Below are positions 52,001 through 59,760 of a stretch of DNA of 64,000 nt, in pieces. The stretch's first letter is position 1. The number at the start of each line of letters is the position of its first letter. This DNA is from Streptomyces fragilis (GTDB taxonomy: Bacteria > Actinomycetota > Actinomycetes > Streptomycetales > Streptomycetaceae): the NCBI RefSeq assembly GCF_003112515.1, contig NZ_BEVZ01000002.1:1922001-1986000 (forward strand), written 5' to 3'. The notes beneath the pieces were generated by a model that made no database searches, was not told where the DNA came from, and worked only from the letters and a program-made list of their open reading frames with translations. The translations under genes and the position numbers were made by a program.

Positions 52001-54700
52001 GAGGCCCTCGCCGAGCGGCTCACGGCGGCCGGACACCGGGTCACCGCAGTGCGACCCGGCCCGCAGTGGCTCTGCCGGGCAGCGGACGCCTACGAGATCC
52101 GGCCCGGCCACGAGGACGACTACCGACGCCTGGTGCGCGCCCTGGACGAAGAAGGACGGTTCCCGTCCCACATCGTCCACCTGTGGACGGTCGGACCGCG
52201 GGTCCCGGTGGCGGACCTGCTGGAACGCGGCTTCTCCAGCCTGCTGCGGCTCAACCGTGCCGCGGCCGGCCGCTCCACCCCGCGGCCGCTGGACCTCGCC
52301 GTCGTCACCAGCGACGCCTACTCCGTGCTCGGCACCGAGACCCTGGCACCGGAGAAGGCCACCGCGGCAGGTCCCTGCCTGGTTCTCCCGCTGGAGCAGC
52401 CGGACACCACCTGCCGAGGCATCGACGTGTCGCTGCCCGCCGGCGGACAGCGACACGTCGACGCCGCGGACGTCGACCGGCTGTACGCCGAGCTGCTGCG
52501 CCCCTCCGGGCACCGGCTCATCGCGCTGCGCGGGCGCCGACGCTGGGTGCCGGGTCACCGTCCGGTCCGCCTCGACGAGGAGGGCTGGCACGTCATCCGC
52601 ACCCGCGGCGTGTACCTGATCACGGGTGGCTTCGGTGGGGTCGGCCTGACCCTGGCCCGCCATCTGGCGGACACCGCGGCCGCCCGGCTGGTGCTCGTCG
52701 GGCGGAGCGGACTGCCGCCACGGGACGAGTGGGAGCGGTGGCTCGCCGACCACCCCGGGCAGGACCGGACGTCGGCCCGCATCCGCACGGTCCGCGAACT
52801 GGAGGCCCTGGGCGCCGAGGTCTGGCCGGTCGCCTGTGACGTGACCGACGAGGCGGGCATGGCCGCGGTCGCCGACGAGGCGGTGCGCCGGTACGGAGCG
52901 GTGCACGGCGTCATCCACGCCGCAGGCCTGCCGGCCACCGGCCTGGCGCAGCTCAAGGACGCGGACGAGGCGCTGCGCGTGCTCGCGCCCAAGGTGCACG
53001 GCGGTCTCGTCGTCGAGGCACTGGCACGCCGCCTCGAGCCGGACTTCACGGTGCTGTGCTCCTCGACCCTCGCCCTGACCGGCGGCGTCGGCCAGATCGA
53101 CTACGTGGCGGCCAACGCGTTCCTGGACGCGCTGGCGCAGTACAACGACGTGACCGGCGGGCCGCGGATGGTCTCCGTCAACTGGGACGGCTGGCAGGAC
53201 GTCGGTATGGCCGCCCGCCTCATCGGCGCCGACTCGGAGCCGACGGCGGAGTCGGCCACGGGCGCCGGCCGCACCGGCGTCGTCGACCACCCGCTGCTGG
53301 AGGAGTGCCTCACCGACGACGAGCACCAGGCGGTGTACTCCGTCTCCCTGAGCGTCGCGTCCTCCTGGCTGATCGACGAACACCGCATGGCGGGCCACGC
53401 CGTCGTCCCTGGCACCGGGCACCTCGAACTGGTCCGCGCGGTCCACGAGCACCAGTACGGCGGCCTGGGCGTAGAGCTCCGCGAGGTGACGTTCCTGTCG
53501 CCGGTGGTGATCGGCGAGGACCAGCAGCGCGAGCTGCGCGTCGTCCTGGAGAAGGGGGCCTCGCCCTTGCGGTTCGCGGTGGTCAGCCGCGTCGCGGGGA
53601 CGGCCGCCGGGCCGGAGGCGGAGACCGACTGGGACCTGCACGTCACCGGTGAGGTAGGTCCGCTGCCCGCCACCGCGCCGCCGCCCGCACGGCACGACGT
53701 GGCCGAGCTGGTCTCCGCGGCGGGCATGCGCGACCTCGGAGCAGTCGAGCACTCCGGGCCGATGGGGTTCGGGCCGCGCTCGCGCTGCCTGCGCCGCGTC
53801 CACCTCGGTGAGCTGGAGGCACTGGCTGAGCTGGAGCTGCCCGCGGAGTTCGCCGGCGACCTGGAGCACATCCGGCTGCACCCCTCGCTGCTCGACCTCG
53901 GGGCCGGATTCCACGGTATGAACCTCGCCGAGGAGTTCCGGATCCCGCTCTCCTACGGTCGGCTCACCCTGCTCGCGCCGCTGCCGCGGCGGATCTTCAG
54001 CCTCCACCGTTTCCATGAGCGCGACCGGCCCGGCAAGGAGACGTTCACCTCGGACTTCACCCTGCTCGACGAGCAGGGCCAGGAGGTGGCCAGGATCGAG
54101 AACTTCGTCCTCAAACGGGTGGCGGACCTGGAGAACCACCTCGGCGCACTGCGCGGCGGCACCTCCGCGCAGGTCGCCCGGTACCGCTTCCCGGCGTCCG
54201 GCGGAGCGTCCCGGCCGGTCGTCGACGCGAGCGGACTACGTGCCCACCTGGACCAGGGAATCCGGCCCGAGGAAGGGGTGGCGGCGCTGCTGCGCGTACT
54301 GGCCGAGGGCCTGGAGCCACAGATCGCCGTGGTGACCAAGGACCTCGACGCCGTACGGGAGCACATAGCCCGAGGCAGTGCCGCCGTGGCCGACGGACCC
54401 GCTACGGACGGGCGTGCCGCGCACCCGAGGCCGCGGCTCGCCGCCGGCTTCCAGGCACCGACCGACGAGACCGAGACCCGCCTCGCCGCGCTCTGGGCCG
54501 AGCTGCTCGGCCTGCGTGAGGTGGGCGTGCACGACAACTTCTTCGAGCTGGGCGGCCACTCCCTGCTCGGAGTCCAGCTCGTTGCCCGCATACGCCGCGA
54601 GTTCGGGGTGGATCTGCCGCTCAGCGCCCTGTTCGAGGCGCTGACCGTGGCCGAACTGGCCGGGACGCTGCGCCCGAGGGCCGCGCGGACCGCCCCGTAG
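49076..54700 (+). CDS. Single-module type I PKS, order KS-AT-KR-DH-ACP
   Basis: An 1874-residue polyketide synthase. KS (about 18-440): TACSTSLVAV with Cys190, EAHGSGTPVGDP and KSNIGHTHAASG with the two His. AT (about 535-840): GYSIGEYA with Ser655 and HAFH, the pattern of malonyl-type rather than methylmalonyl ATs. KR (about 1178-1390): TGGFGGVGLTLA, CSS and QIDYVAANAF with Ser/Tyr; no LDD motif. DH (about 1404-1690), placed after the KR: HRMAGHAVVP (H-x3-G-x4-P) and LHPSLLDLGAGFH (catalytic Asp). ACP: FFELGGHSLLGV with Ser1829. No terminal thioesterase. Codon 458 is TTA (50447-50449), so full-length synthesis should need bldA tRNA. Confidence 0.92.
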   Translation: MPHRDAPPTSDARPEPTGLEIAVIGLACRFPGAADAQEYWRNISSGTECITVLSREELAAAGVPQAHLDDPDHVPAHGVLEGADLFDAEFFGFNPREADLMDPQHRVLLECSWHALEDAGYDPKAVPGPVGVFAGAYYSSYLAQLTADADPTDVAEEFARNLANEKDYLATRLAYKLGLTGPALTVQTACSTSLVAVHLACQALLSGSCDTALAGGVTVRARQAGYLHQPGGIFSADGHCRPFDAAAQGTVAGNGVGVVVLKRLEDALADGDPIRAVVKGSAVGNDGAERVGFTAPGVAGQARVVAAALHMAEVDPATVSYVEAHGSGTPVGDPIEIEALTRAFGSGPARGSCAIGSVKSNIGHTHAASGIAGLIKTVLALQHRQLPPSLHFDKPNPDIDFDATPFHVNTRLTPWTADGGPRRAGVSSFGMGGTGAHVVLEEAPAPRRSPAAHRPHLLPLSARSATALDDLTGRLADRLDGDPDLPLPAVARTLQSGRRHFGHRRFLVAEDSAAAVTALRDRDPRVLRDGAPEGTRPGVVFLLPGLGEQRPGMGRELYEHQPEFRAAVDRCAEGLRPHLGLDLRTLLYPATVPTAAGGDGPDLRRLLGRGPAAQAPATALDRTLYAQPAIFTLEYALGSLWQSWGVRPDALIGYSIGEYAVACLAGVVGLDDALHLVAQRARLIEELPGGAMLAVPLPEERVRTLLGDGLSLAAVNGPSLCVVAGDHASVDALRARLAQEEVATRQLRTTHAFHSHLMDPIVDRFTELVDGVRLSPPRLPYVSNVTGDWITPHEATDPAFWARHLRQPVRFGDAVARLRDTADRVLLEIGPGQSLSSLALQAVQRAEGSGTGRLAAHASLPGEYDRQGEEAFLLNTAGKLWLSGVDLDWPAVRGADDAPRTSLPGYPFERRRHWIDPAPARPAPHEPSLAKKPDLADWFHVPVWEPAAPHSVRSSPAPARPGRDWLLFLDDTGTGEALAERLTAAGHRVTAVRPGPQWLCRAADAYEIRPGHEDDYRRLVRALDEEGRFPSHIVHLWTVGPRVPVADLLERGFSSLLRLNRAAAGRSTPRPLDLAVVTSDAYSVLGTETLAPEKATAAGPCLVLPLEQPDTTCRGIDVSLPAGGQRHVDAADVDRLYAELLRPSGHRLIALRGRRRWVPGHRPVRLDEEGWHVIRTRGVYLITGGFGGVGLTLARHLADTAAARLVLVGRSGLPPRDEWERWLADHPGQDRTSARIRTVRELEALGAEVWPVACDVTDEAGMAAVADEAVRRYGAVHGVIHAAGLPATGLAQLKDADEALRVLAPKVHGGLVVEALARRLEPDFTVLCSSTLALTGGVGQIDYVAANAFLDALAQYNDVTGGPRMVSVNWDGWQDVGMAARLIGADSEPTAESATGAGRTGVVDHPLLEECLTDDEHQAVYSVSLSVASSWLIDEHRMAGHAVVPGTGHLELVRAVHEHQYGGLGVELREVTFLSPVVIGEDQQRELRVVLEKGASPLRFAVVSRVAGTAAGPEAETDWDLHVTGEVGPLPATAPPPARHDVAELVSAAGMRDLGAVEHSGPMGFGPRSRCLRRVHLGELEALAELELPAEFAGDLEHIRLHPSLLDLGAGFHGMNLAEEFRIPLSYGRLTLLAPLPRRIFSLHRFHERDRPGKETFTSDFTLLDEQGQEVARIENFVLKRVADLENHLGALRGGTSAQVARYRFPASGGASRPVVDASGLRAHLDQGIRPEEGVAALLRVLAEGLEPQIAVVTKDLDAVREHIARGSAAVADGPATDGRAAHPRPRLAAGFQAPTDETETRLAALWAELLGLREVGVHDNFFELGGHSLLGVQLVARIRREFGVDLPLSALFEALTVAELAGTLRPRAARTAP

Positions 54701-54761
54701 AGCACCGACGAACCCACCGAAGAGCCCGAGAGAACCGAGTTCGAGCAGGAGCGGAGGAACG

Positions 54762-55637
54762 ATGACGGAACGCATCGGCACAGTAGGTGTCGTAGGCGCC
54801 GGAGTGATGGGAACGGGCCTGGCCCAGGCCCTGGCCCAGAGCGGGCACGAAGTGATCCTGGTGGACCGCAGCGACGAGATCCTGGCACGGGCGGAACAGG
54901 AGATCCACAAAGGACTGCGCCTCGGCCGGCTCCTGGGGACCCGCAGCCCCGCCGAGGACCGCACGGTAGTCGCCAAACGCATCGCCTACACCACCGAGTA
55001 CGAGGGCTTCGACGCGGTGGACTTCGTGATTGAGAACGTCACCGAGGACTGGGAGATCAAGCGCGGCGTCTACCAGCGCATCGATCCGCTGTGCCCGCCG
55101 CACTGCGTCTTCGCCGTGAACACCTCGGTCATCCCGATCACCCGGGTGGGGGCCGCCACCACCCGCCCGGACCGCGTCCTGGGCATGCACTTCATGAACC
55201 CGGTGCCGATGAAGCCGATGGTCGAGGTGATCCGGGGCCACCACACCAGCGAGGCGACCCTCGACACCGCACGCCGCCTGCTCACCCAGATGGGCAAGGA
55301 GTGCGTGGTCGTCCAGGACTCCCCGGGCTTCGTGTCCAACCGGGTGCTGATGCTCACCGTCAACGAGGCCGTCTACCTCGTACAGGAGGGCGTCGCCACC
55401 GCCGAGGAGGTCGACCGCATCTTCAAGAGCTGCTTCGGGCACCGCATGGGGCCGCTGGAGACCGCCGACCTCATCGGCCTGGACACCATCCTGCAGTCCG
55501 TCCAGGGACTCCACGATGCCTTCAGCGACAGCAAGTACCGGCCCTGCCCGCTACTGACGCGGATGGTGGACGCCGGGCTGCTCGGCCGCAAGAGCGGCCG
55601 GGGCTTCTTCGACTACAGCACCGCCGCGGCCTCCTGA
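54762..55637 (+). CDS. 3-hydroxyacyl dehydrogenase, FkbK-like (extender-unit synthesis)
   Basis: A 291-residue NAD-dependent dehydrogenase of the 3-hydroxybutyryl-CoA family: GVVGAGVMGTGLAQALAQSG (Rossmann), DFVIENVTEDWEIK, VFAVNTSVIPITRV, GMHFMNPVPMKPMVEV with the catalytic His and QDSPGFVSNRVLM. In methoxymalonyl-ACP clusters this enzyme (FkbK, AsmO-type) oxidises glyceryl-ACP at the hydroxyl. The three genes that follow (carrier protein, ACAD, FkbH) complete the same cassette. ATG 54762 has GGAGGAAC upstream. It starts 61 bp after the PKS stop, the widest gap in this half of the operon. Confidence 0.88.
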   Translation: MTERIGTVGVVGAGVMGTGLAQALAQSGHEVILVDRSDEILARAEQEIHKGLRLGRLLGTRSPAEDRTVVAKRIAYTTEYEGFDAVDFVIENVTEDWEIKRGVYQRIDPLCPPHCVFAVNTSVIPITRVGAATTRPDRVLGMHFMNPVPMKPMVEVIRGHHTSEATLDTARRLLTQMGKECVVVQDSPGFVSNRVLMLTVNEAVYLVQEGVATAEEVDRIFKSCFGHRMGPLETADLIGLDTILQSVQGLHDAFSDSKYRPCPLLTRMVDAGLLGRKSGRGFFDYSTAAAS

Positions 55638-55699
55638 CGAGGGCCGTCCGCATCCGCCCGTCATCCGCACCGGCCGACGACACGACCACGGAGCACACC

Positions 55700-55948
55700 A
55701 TGGCAGACACCAAGCAGACCATCCGGGACTTCCTCGCCCAGTTCTTCGGCGACCACCAGCTCGCCGACGACGAGGACATCTTCGCCACCGGCTTCGTCAA
55801 CTCCCTCTTCGTCATGCAACTGGTCCTCTTCGTGGAGAACGAATTCTCCATGACGATCGCGGACGAGGACCTGGAGATGGCCAATTTCCGCACGGTGTCG
55901 GCCATCGAGGCTCTCGTCGCACGGAAACACACCACTGTCGTCAGCTGA
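55700..55948 (+). CDS. Acyl carrier protein, FkbJ-like (glyceryl/hydroxymalonyl carrier)
   Basis: An 82-residue ACP: MADTKQTIRDFLAQFFGDHQ, then EDIFATGFVNSLFVMQLVLF with Ser35 as the phosphopantetheine site and SMTIADEDLEMANFRTV as helix 3. The motif G-F-V-N-S-L is typical of carriers for hydroxylated C3 extender units. It is the likely acceptor of the glyceryl unit installed by the FkbH-like protein and the donor to the PKS AT. Confidence 0.87.
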   Translation: MADTKQTIRDFLAQFFGDHQLADDEDIFATGFVNSLFVMQLVLFVENEFSMTIADEDLEMANFRTVSAIEALVARKHTTVVS

Positions 55949-55974
55949 TCCGGCCACCCGGTACGGAGACATCC

Positions 55975-57183
55975 ATGGCCTTACGCGTACAACTCACCGA
56001 CCAGCAGTCCGCCGCCCGCGAGGAGTACGAAGCCTTCGCCCGTGAGCACGTCGCCCCGAAGGCCGGAGCGTGGGACCGGGACGAGGAACTGCCGGAGGAC
56101 TTCTTCACCACGATCGGCGCCGCGGGTTACCTCGGGGCGGCCGTGCCCGCCACATACGGCGGCGGCTCCCTGGACGCGATCTGCTTCGGACTGCTCAACG
56201 AGGAGATCGGACGCGCCTGCTCCTCCGTCCGCAGCCTGCTGACGGTGCACGGCATGGCGTCCCGAGCCGTCGCCCGGTGGGGCTCGGCGGCGCAGCGGGA
56301 GCACTGGCTGCCCCGGCTCGCCACCGGCGCCGCGATCGGGGCGTTCGCCCTGACCGAGCCCGGTGCGGGCAGCGACGTCAAGGGCCTGGCGACCGAGGCC
56401 CGCCGCACCGCGGACGGATTCGTCCTCGACGGCGCGAAACGGTGGATCACCTTCGGCCGCCGGGCCGACGTCTACCTGCTCTTCGCCCGGCTTGACGGCC
56501 GGGAGACCGCCTTCCTCGTGGAGCGCACGTCGCCCGGTCTGCAGGTCACCCCGGTCCCCGGGATCCTCGGCACCCGCGCCTCGATGCTCGCCGAGCTGGA
56601 GCTGCGCGCATGCCAGGTGCCCGCCGAGGCCCTGCTCGGCCGCCCCGGTTTCGGCCTCAGCGCGGTGGCCGCCGACGCCCTGGAACTCGGGCGCTACAGC
56701 GTTGCCTGGGGGTGCGTGGGCCTGTCCCAGGCGTGCCTGGACTCCTCGCTGGACTACGCCGGCGAGCGCGAGCAGTTCGGGGTGCCGCTGCGGGACCACC
56801 AGCTCGTGCAGCGCATGCTCGCCGACATGGCCACCGGCACCAGCGCCGCCCGGCTGCTGTGCCAGCAGGCCGGCTGGCTCCGCGACGCCGCGGACCCGCA
56901 GGCGGTGCACGCCACCTGGCTGGCCAAGTACTACTCCTCGACCACCGCCTTCCGCTCCGCGACCGATGCGGTGCAGGTCCACGGCGCGCACGGCTGCGGC
57001 GCGGAGTACCCCGTACAGCGCTACCTGCGCGACGCGAAGGTCATGGAGATCATCGAGGGCAGTACCGAACTCCAGCAGACGACCATCGCGCACACCGCTT
57101 ACCACAGCCGCCGCGCGGCCGCCTTCCGGCCCGCCGCCGACCGCCGGGCCACCGGCCCGGCCGAGAGGACGATGACGGTATGA
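55975..57183 (+). CDS. Acyl-CoA dehydrogenase, FkbI-like (extender-unit synthesis)
   Basis: A 402-residue ACAD with complete motifs: FALTEPGAGSDVKGLATEAR (flavin and substrate), QVHGAHGCGAEYPVQRYLRD and KVMEIIEGSTELQQTTIAH with the catalytic Glu present, unlike the two ACAD-like proteins earlier in the operon. In methoxymalonyl-type clusters FkbI oxidises the aldehyde-level intermediate to hydroxymalonyl-ACP. Codon 3 is TTA (55981-55983), early in the gene, so bldA control of this step would be tight. Its stop overlaps the FkbH start (ATGA). Confidence 0.88.
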   Translation: MALRVQLTDQQSAAREEYEAFAREHVAPKAGAWDRDEELPEDFFTTIGAAGYLGAAVPATYGGGSLDAICFGLLNEEIGRACSSVRSLLTVHGMASRAVARWGSAAQREHWLPRLATGAAIGAFALTEPGAGSDVKGLATEARRTADGFVLDGAKRWITFGRRADVYLLFARLDGRETAFLVERTSPGLQVTPVPGILGTRASMLAELELRACQVPAEALLGRPGFGLSAVAADALELGRYSVAWGCVGLSQACLDSSLDYAGEREQFGVPLRDHQLVQRMLADMATGTSAARLLCQQAGWLRDAADPQAVHATWLAKYYSSTTAFRSATDAVQVHGAHGCGAEYPVQRYLRDAKVMEIIEGSTELQQTTIAHTAYHSRRAAAFRPAADRRATGPAERTMTV

Positions 57184-58256
57184 CGACCGACGACACCGTC
57201 GAGGCCAAGCCCGCCAGGACCGTGAAGTGCGTGGTCTGGGACCTCGACCACACCCTCTGGCAGGGCGTCCTGCTGGAGGACGGCGACGTGCCGCTGCGCC
57301 CCGGCGTCCGGGAGGTGATCGAAGAGCTGGACCGCCGCGGAATCCTGCAGTCCGTCGCGAGCCGGAACGACGGCGAGGCCGCCACACGTGCATTGGAGCG
57401 CCACGCGCTGCTCGACTACTTCCTCTACCCGCAGATCAACTGGAACGCCAAGTCATCCTCCGTGCGCGAGATCGCCGCAGCCCTCAACCTCGGCCTGGAC
57501 GCGTTCGCCTTCGTCGACGACGACCCCTTCGAACGCGGCGAGGTGGCGCACGAGATACCCGAGCTGCTGGTCCTCGACGCCGCCGAGGCCACCGGACTGC
57601 CGCAGCGCACGGAGTTCACCCCTCGGTTCGTCACGGACGACTCCGCCAAGCGGCGGGCGATGTACCGCGCCGACCAGGTCCGCGGCGAGGTGGAGCGCGA
57701 GTACACCGGCCCCAAGGAGGAGTTCCTCGCCACCTTGGACATGACCTTCACCATCGCCCCGGCGGCCGAGGAGGATCTGCGCCGCGCCGAGGAACTCACC
57801 GTCCGCACCAACCAGTTGAACACCACCGGCTACACCTACTCCTACGAGGAGCTGGACGCCTTCCGCAAGTCGCCCGACCACGAGCTGCTGGTGGCCCGGC
57901 TGACGGACCGGTACGGCCCCTACGGCACCATCGGCCTGGTACTGATCGAGCGGGGCTCCGACACCTGGGAGATCAAGCTGCTGCTGATGTCCTGCCGGGT
58001 CATGTCGCGCGGTGTCGGCGGCGTGCTCATCACCTATCTGCGGCAGCGGGCCAAGGACGCCGGCGTCCGCCTGGTCGCGGAGTTCGTACCCAACGGGCGC
58101 AACCGCATGATGTTCGTGACGTACAAGTTCTCCCAGTTCCGGGAGACCGGACGTGACGGGAACCTGGTGCGGCTGGAGGCCGACCTGACGGAGGTTCCGC
58201 CGTTCCCGGCGTACATGAAGGTGTCGGTGCCCGCCGGGACAGGCGGCGACCGGTGA
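57180..58256 (+). CDS. FkbH-like HAD-family glyceryl-ACP synthase
   Basis: A 358-residue protein. The N-terminal HAD domain has CVVWDLDHTLWQGVLLEDGD (motif I with the nucleophile Asp; the usual Asn is His) and AFVDDDPFERGEV. The C-terminal part (LTVRTNQLNTTGYTYSYEEL, then VRLVAEFVPNGRNRMM) is the GNAT-like region of FkbH/OzmB enzymes. It takes 1,3-bisphosphoglycerate, dephosphorylates it and loads glycerate on a carrier protein. Length equals the short FkbH type of methoxymalonyl clusters. Both ends overlap neighbours by 4 bp. Confidence 0.9.
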   Translation: MTTDDTVEAKPARTVKCVVWDLDHTLWQGVLLEDGDVPLRPGVREVIEELDRRGILQSVASRNDGEAATRALERHALLDYFLYPQINWNAKSSSVREIAAALNLGLDAFAFVDDDPFERGEVAHEIPELLVLDAAEATGLPQRTEFTPRFVTDDSAKRRAMYRADQVRGEVEREYTGPKEEFLATLDMTFTIAPAAEEDLRRAEELTVRTNQLNTTGYTYSYEELDAFRKSPDHELLVARLTDRYGPYGTIGLVLIERGSDTWEIKLLLMSCRVMSRGVGGVLITYLRQRAKDAGVRLVAEFVPNGRNRMMFVTYKFSQFRETGRDGNLVRLEADLTEVPPFPAYMKVSVPAGTGGDR

Positions 58257-59032
58257 CCCAGGCGTTCCCCGCCGCCGGACGGGACTGGCTGGTCCGCCCC
58301 CGACCCAACCCGCGAGCCCGGCTCCGCCTGCTGTGCTTCTCCTACGCCGGCGGCGGTAGCGGAGCCTTCAGCGGCTGGGCCGAGCAGCTTCCGTCGTCCG
58401 TGGAGCTCGCGGCCGTCCGGCTGCCCGGCCGCGAGTCCCGGATCATGCAGCGCCCCTACGCCGTCCTGGAGGACCTGCTGCCGGACCTGGGTGACGCGGT
58501 CGCGGACCACTGCGCGGAGCCGTACGTCCTCTTCGGCCACAGCATGGGGGCGCTCATCGCCTTCGAGTGCGCCCGCTGGCTGCGCGCGCACGGGCACCGC
58601 GCGCCGGAACACCTGGTGGTGTCGGGCCGGCGCGCCCCGCAGTTGCCGCACAACCGGCCCCTCATCCACACGCTGCCCGACGACACCTTCGTGGAGCGGC
58701 TGCGGGAACTCGGCGGCACCCCGGAGGAACTGCTCGCCGACGCCCGGGTCATGCGTCTGGTCATGCCAGGGCTGCGCGCCGACTTCCAGCTCAACGACAG
58801 CTACCGGTACCAGCCGCAGGCTCCGCTGGACTGTCCGCTCACGGCCTTCGGCGGCCGGGCGGACCGGCACGTCGACGAGCCCGGCCTGGCCGCGTGGACC
58901 GAGCAGACCACAGGTGCGTTCCGGCACATCATGTTCGACGGCGGGCACTTCTTCCTGCACTCCGCGCAGGAGGAGGTTCTGGGCGAGCTGGCCGGGATCC
59001 TGCGCCGGACCACGGAGGCCGCCGTCGAATGA
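58253..59032 (+). CDS. Type II thioesterase
   Basis: A 259-residue alpha/beta hydrolase of the RifR/GrsT type: RLLCFSYAGGGSGAFSGWAE, then VRLPGRESR and the nucleophile elbow VLFGHSMGALIAFECAR with Ser97; the His is in FDGGHFFLHSAQEEV. Type II thioesterases clear mis-primed carrier proteins; in an assembly line without its own terminal thioesterase, as here, it may also release the product. GTG 58253 overlaps the FkbH stop, and its stop overlaps the next ATG. Confidence 0.92.
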   Translation: MTQAFPAAGRDWLVRPRPNPRARLRLLCFSYAGGGSGAFSGWAEQLPSSVELAAVRLPGRESRIMQRPYAVLEDLLPDLGDAVADHCAEPYVLFGHSMGALIAFECARWLRAHGHRAPEHLVVSGRRAPQLPHNRPLIHTLPDDTFVERLRELGGTPEELLADARVMRLVMPGLRADFQLNDSYRYQPQAPLDCPLTAFGGRADRHVDEPGLAAWTEQTTGAFRHIMFDGGHFFLHSAQEEVLGELAGILRRTTEAAVE

Positions 59033-59760
59033 GAACCCTTCCGGGCAGCTGGGACCCGGGACCGGCGCGGGTGGAGCCGGCGGACCGGCGCGTCCACGTG
59101 TGGCGGGTGCCGTTGGACGTCGCACCGGCCCACCGGGCGCAGCTGAGCACCTCCCTCTCCCGGGAGGAGGAGGAACGGGCCCGGCACTGCCGCATGCCCG
59201 TCAATCGGGACCGTTCCGTCGTCGCCTGGGCGGCGGTCCGCGACGTTCTGTCCCGTTACACGGGCACACACCCGGGGAGCCTGTGCTTCGTGCGCGGCCC
59301 CCGGGGCCGGCCGCGGCTGACGGGCCCGCACGGTGCCCGGCTCGACTTCAACCTGTCCCATTCCCGAGCCGTCGCGCTGATCGCGGTGGCACGCGGCGGC
59401 CGTGTCGGGGTCGACGTGGAGACGATTGATCCGAGCCTCGACCACCGGGCCATGGCCCGGCGCTTCCTCGGCCCGGACGCGGCCGTCATCCGGGAACTGC
59501 CCGACGCGGCCGGTCGCCTGGAGTTCTTCACCCGGTGGACCTGGCGCGAGGCGTACGCGAAGGCGGTCGACTGTCCCATTCCCCGGACACTGGACGTGCC
59601 CGCGCCGTGGCGACTGTGGAATCTTGCTGTCGGTCCGGGCGTCCGCGCCGCACTCGCGGCGCACGCCCCGACCGGTCCGCCGTGCTGCTGGCAGTGGGAG
59701 GCGCCGACGGAGCGGTTCCGACAGGAAGAAGAGAGCGAGGAACACAACGGCCATGCCTGA
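59029..59760 (+). CDS. 4'-phosphopantetheinyl transferase (second of two)
   Basis: A 243-residue Sfp-type PPTase: ARLDFNLSHSRAVALIAVAR, VGVDVETIDPSLDHRAMARR (metal site) and FFTRWTWREAYAKAVD, a variant of W-x-x-KEA. The N-terminal part (VHVWRVPLDVAPAHRAQLST) and length are typical of the Sfp/EntD group that modifies NRPS/PKS carriers. Having two different PPTases in one operon suggests separate carrier preferences. The ATG overlaps the thioesterase stop (ATGA). Confidence 0.9.
   Translation: MRTLPGSWDPGPARVEPADRRVHVWRVPLDVAPAHRAQLSTSLSREEEERARHCRMPVNRDRSVVAWAAVRDVLSRYTGTHPGSLCFVRGPRGRPRLTGPHGARLDFNLSHSRAVALIAVARGGRVGVDVETIDPSLDHRAMARRFLGPDAAVIRELPDAAGRLEFFTRWTWREAYAKAVDCPIPRTLDVPAPWRLWNLAVGPGVRAALAAHAPTGPPCCWQWEAPTERFRQEEESEEHNGHA

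Noticed and set aside
50447..54139. 1230-codon open frame antisense to the PKS gene
   Set aside because: Codon-position GC shadow: the translation is Val/Gly/Arg/Asp-rich without motifs, while the sense strand encodes a complete PKS module.
54762..57183. Considered as fatty-acid beta-oxidation genes or an aminomalonyl-ACP (ZmaG/H/I-like) set
   Set aside because: An FkbH-like glyceryl-ACP synthase follows in the same operon, which specifies the hydroxymalonyl/methoxymalonyl route; no serine-specific adenylation enzyme sits in this block.
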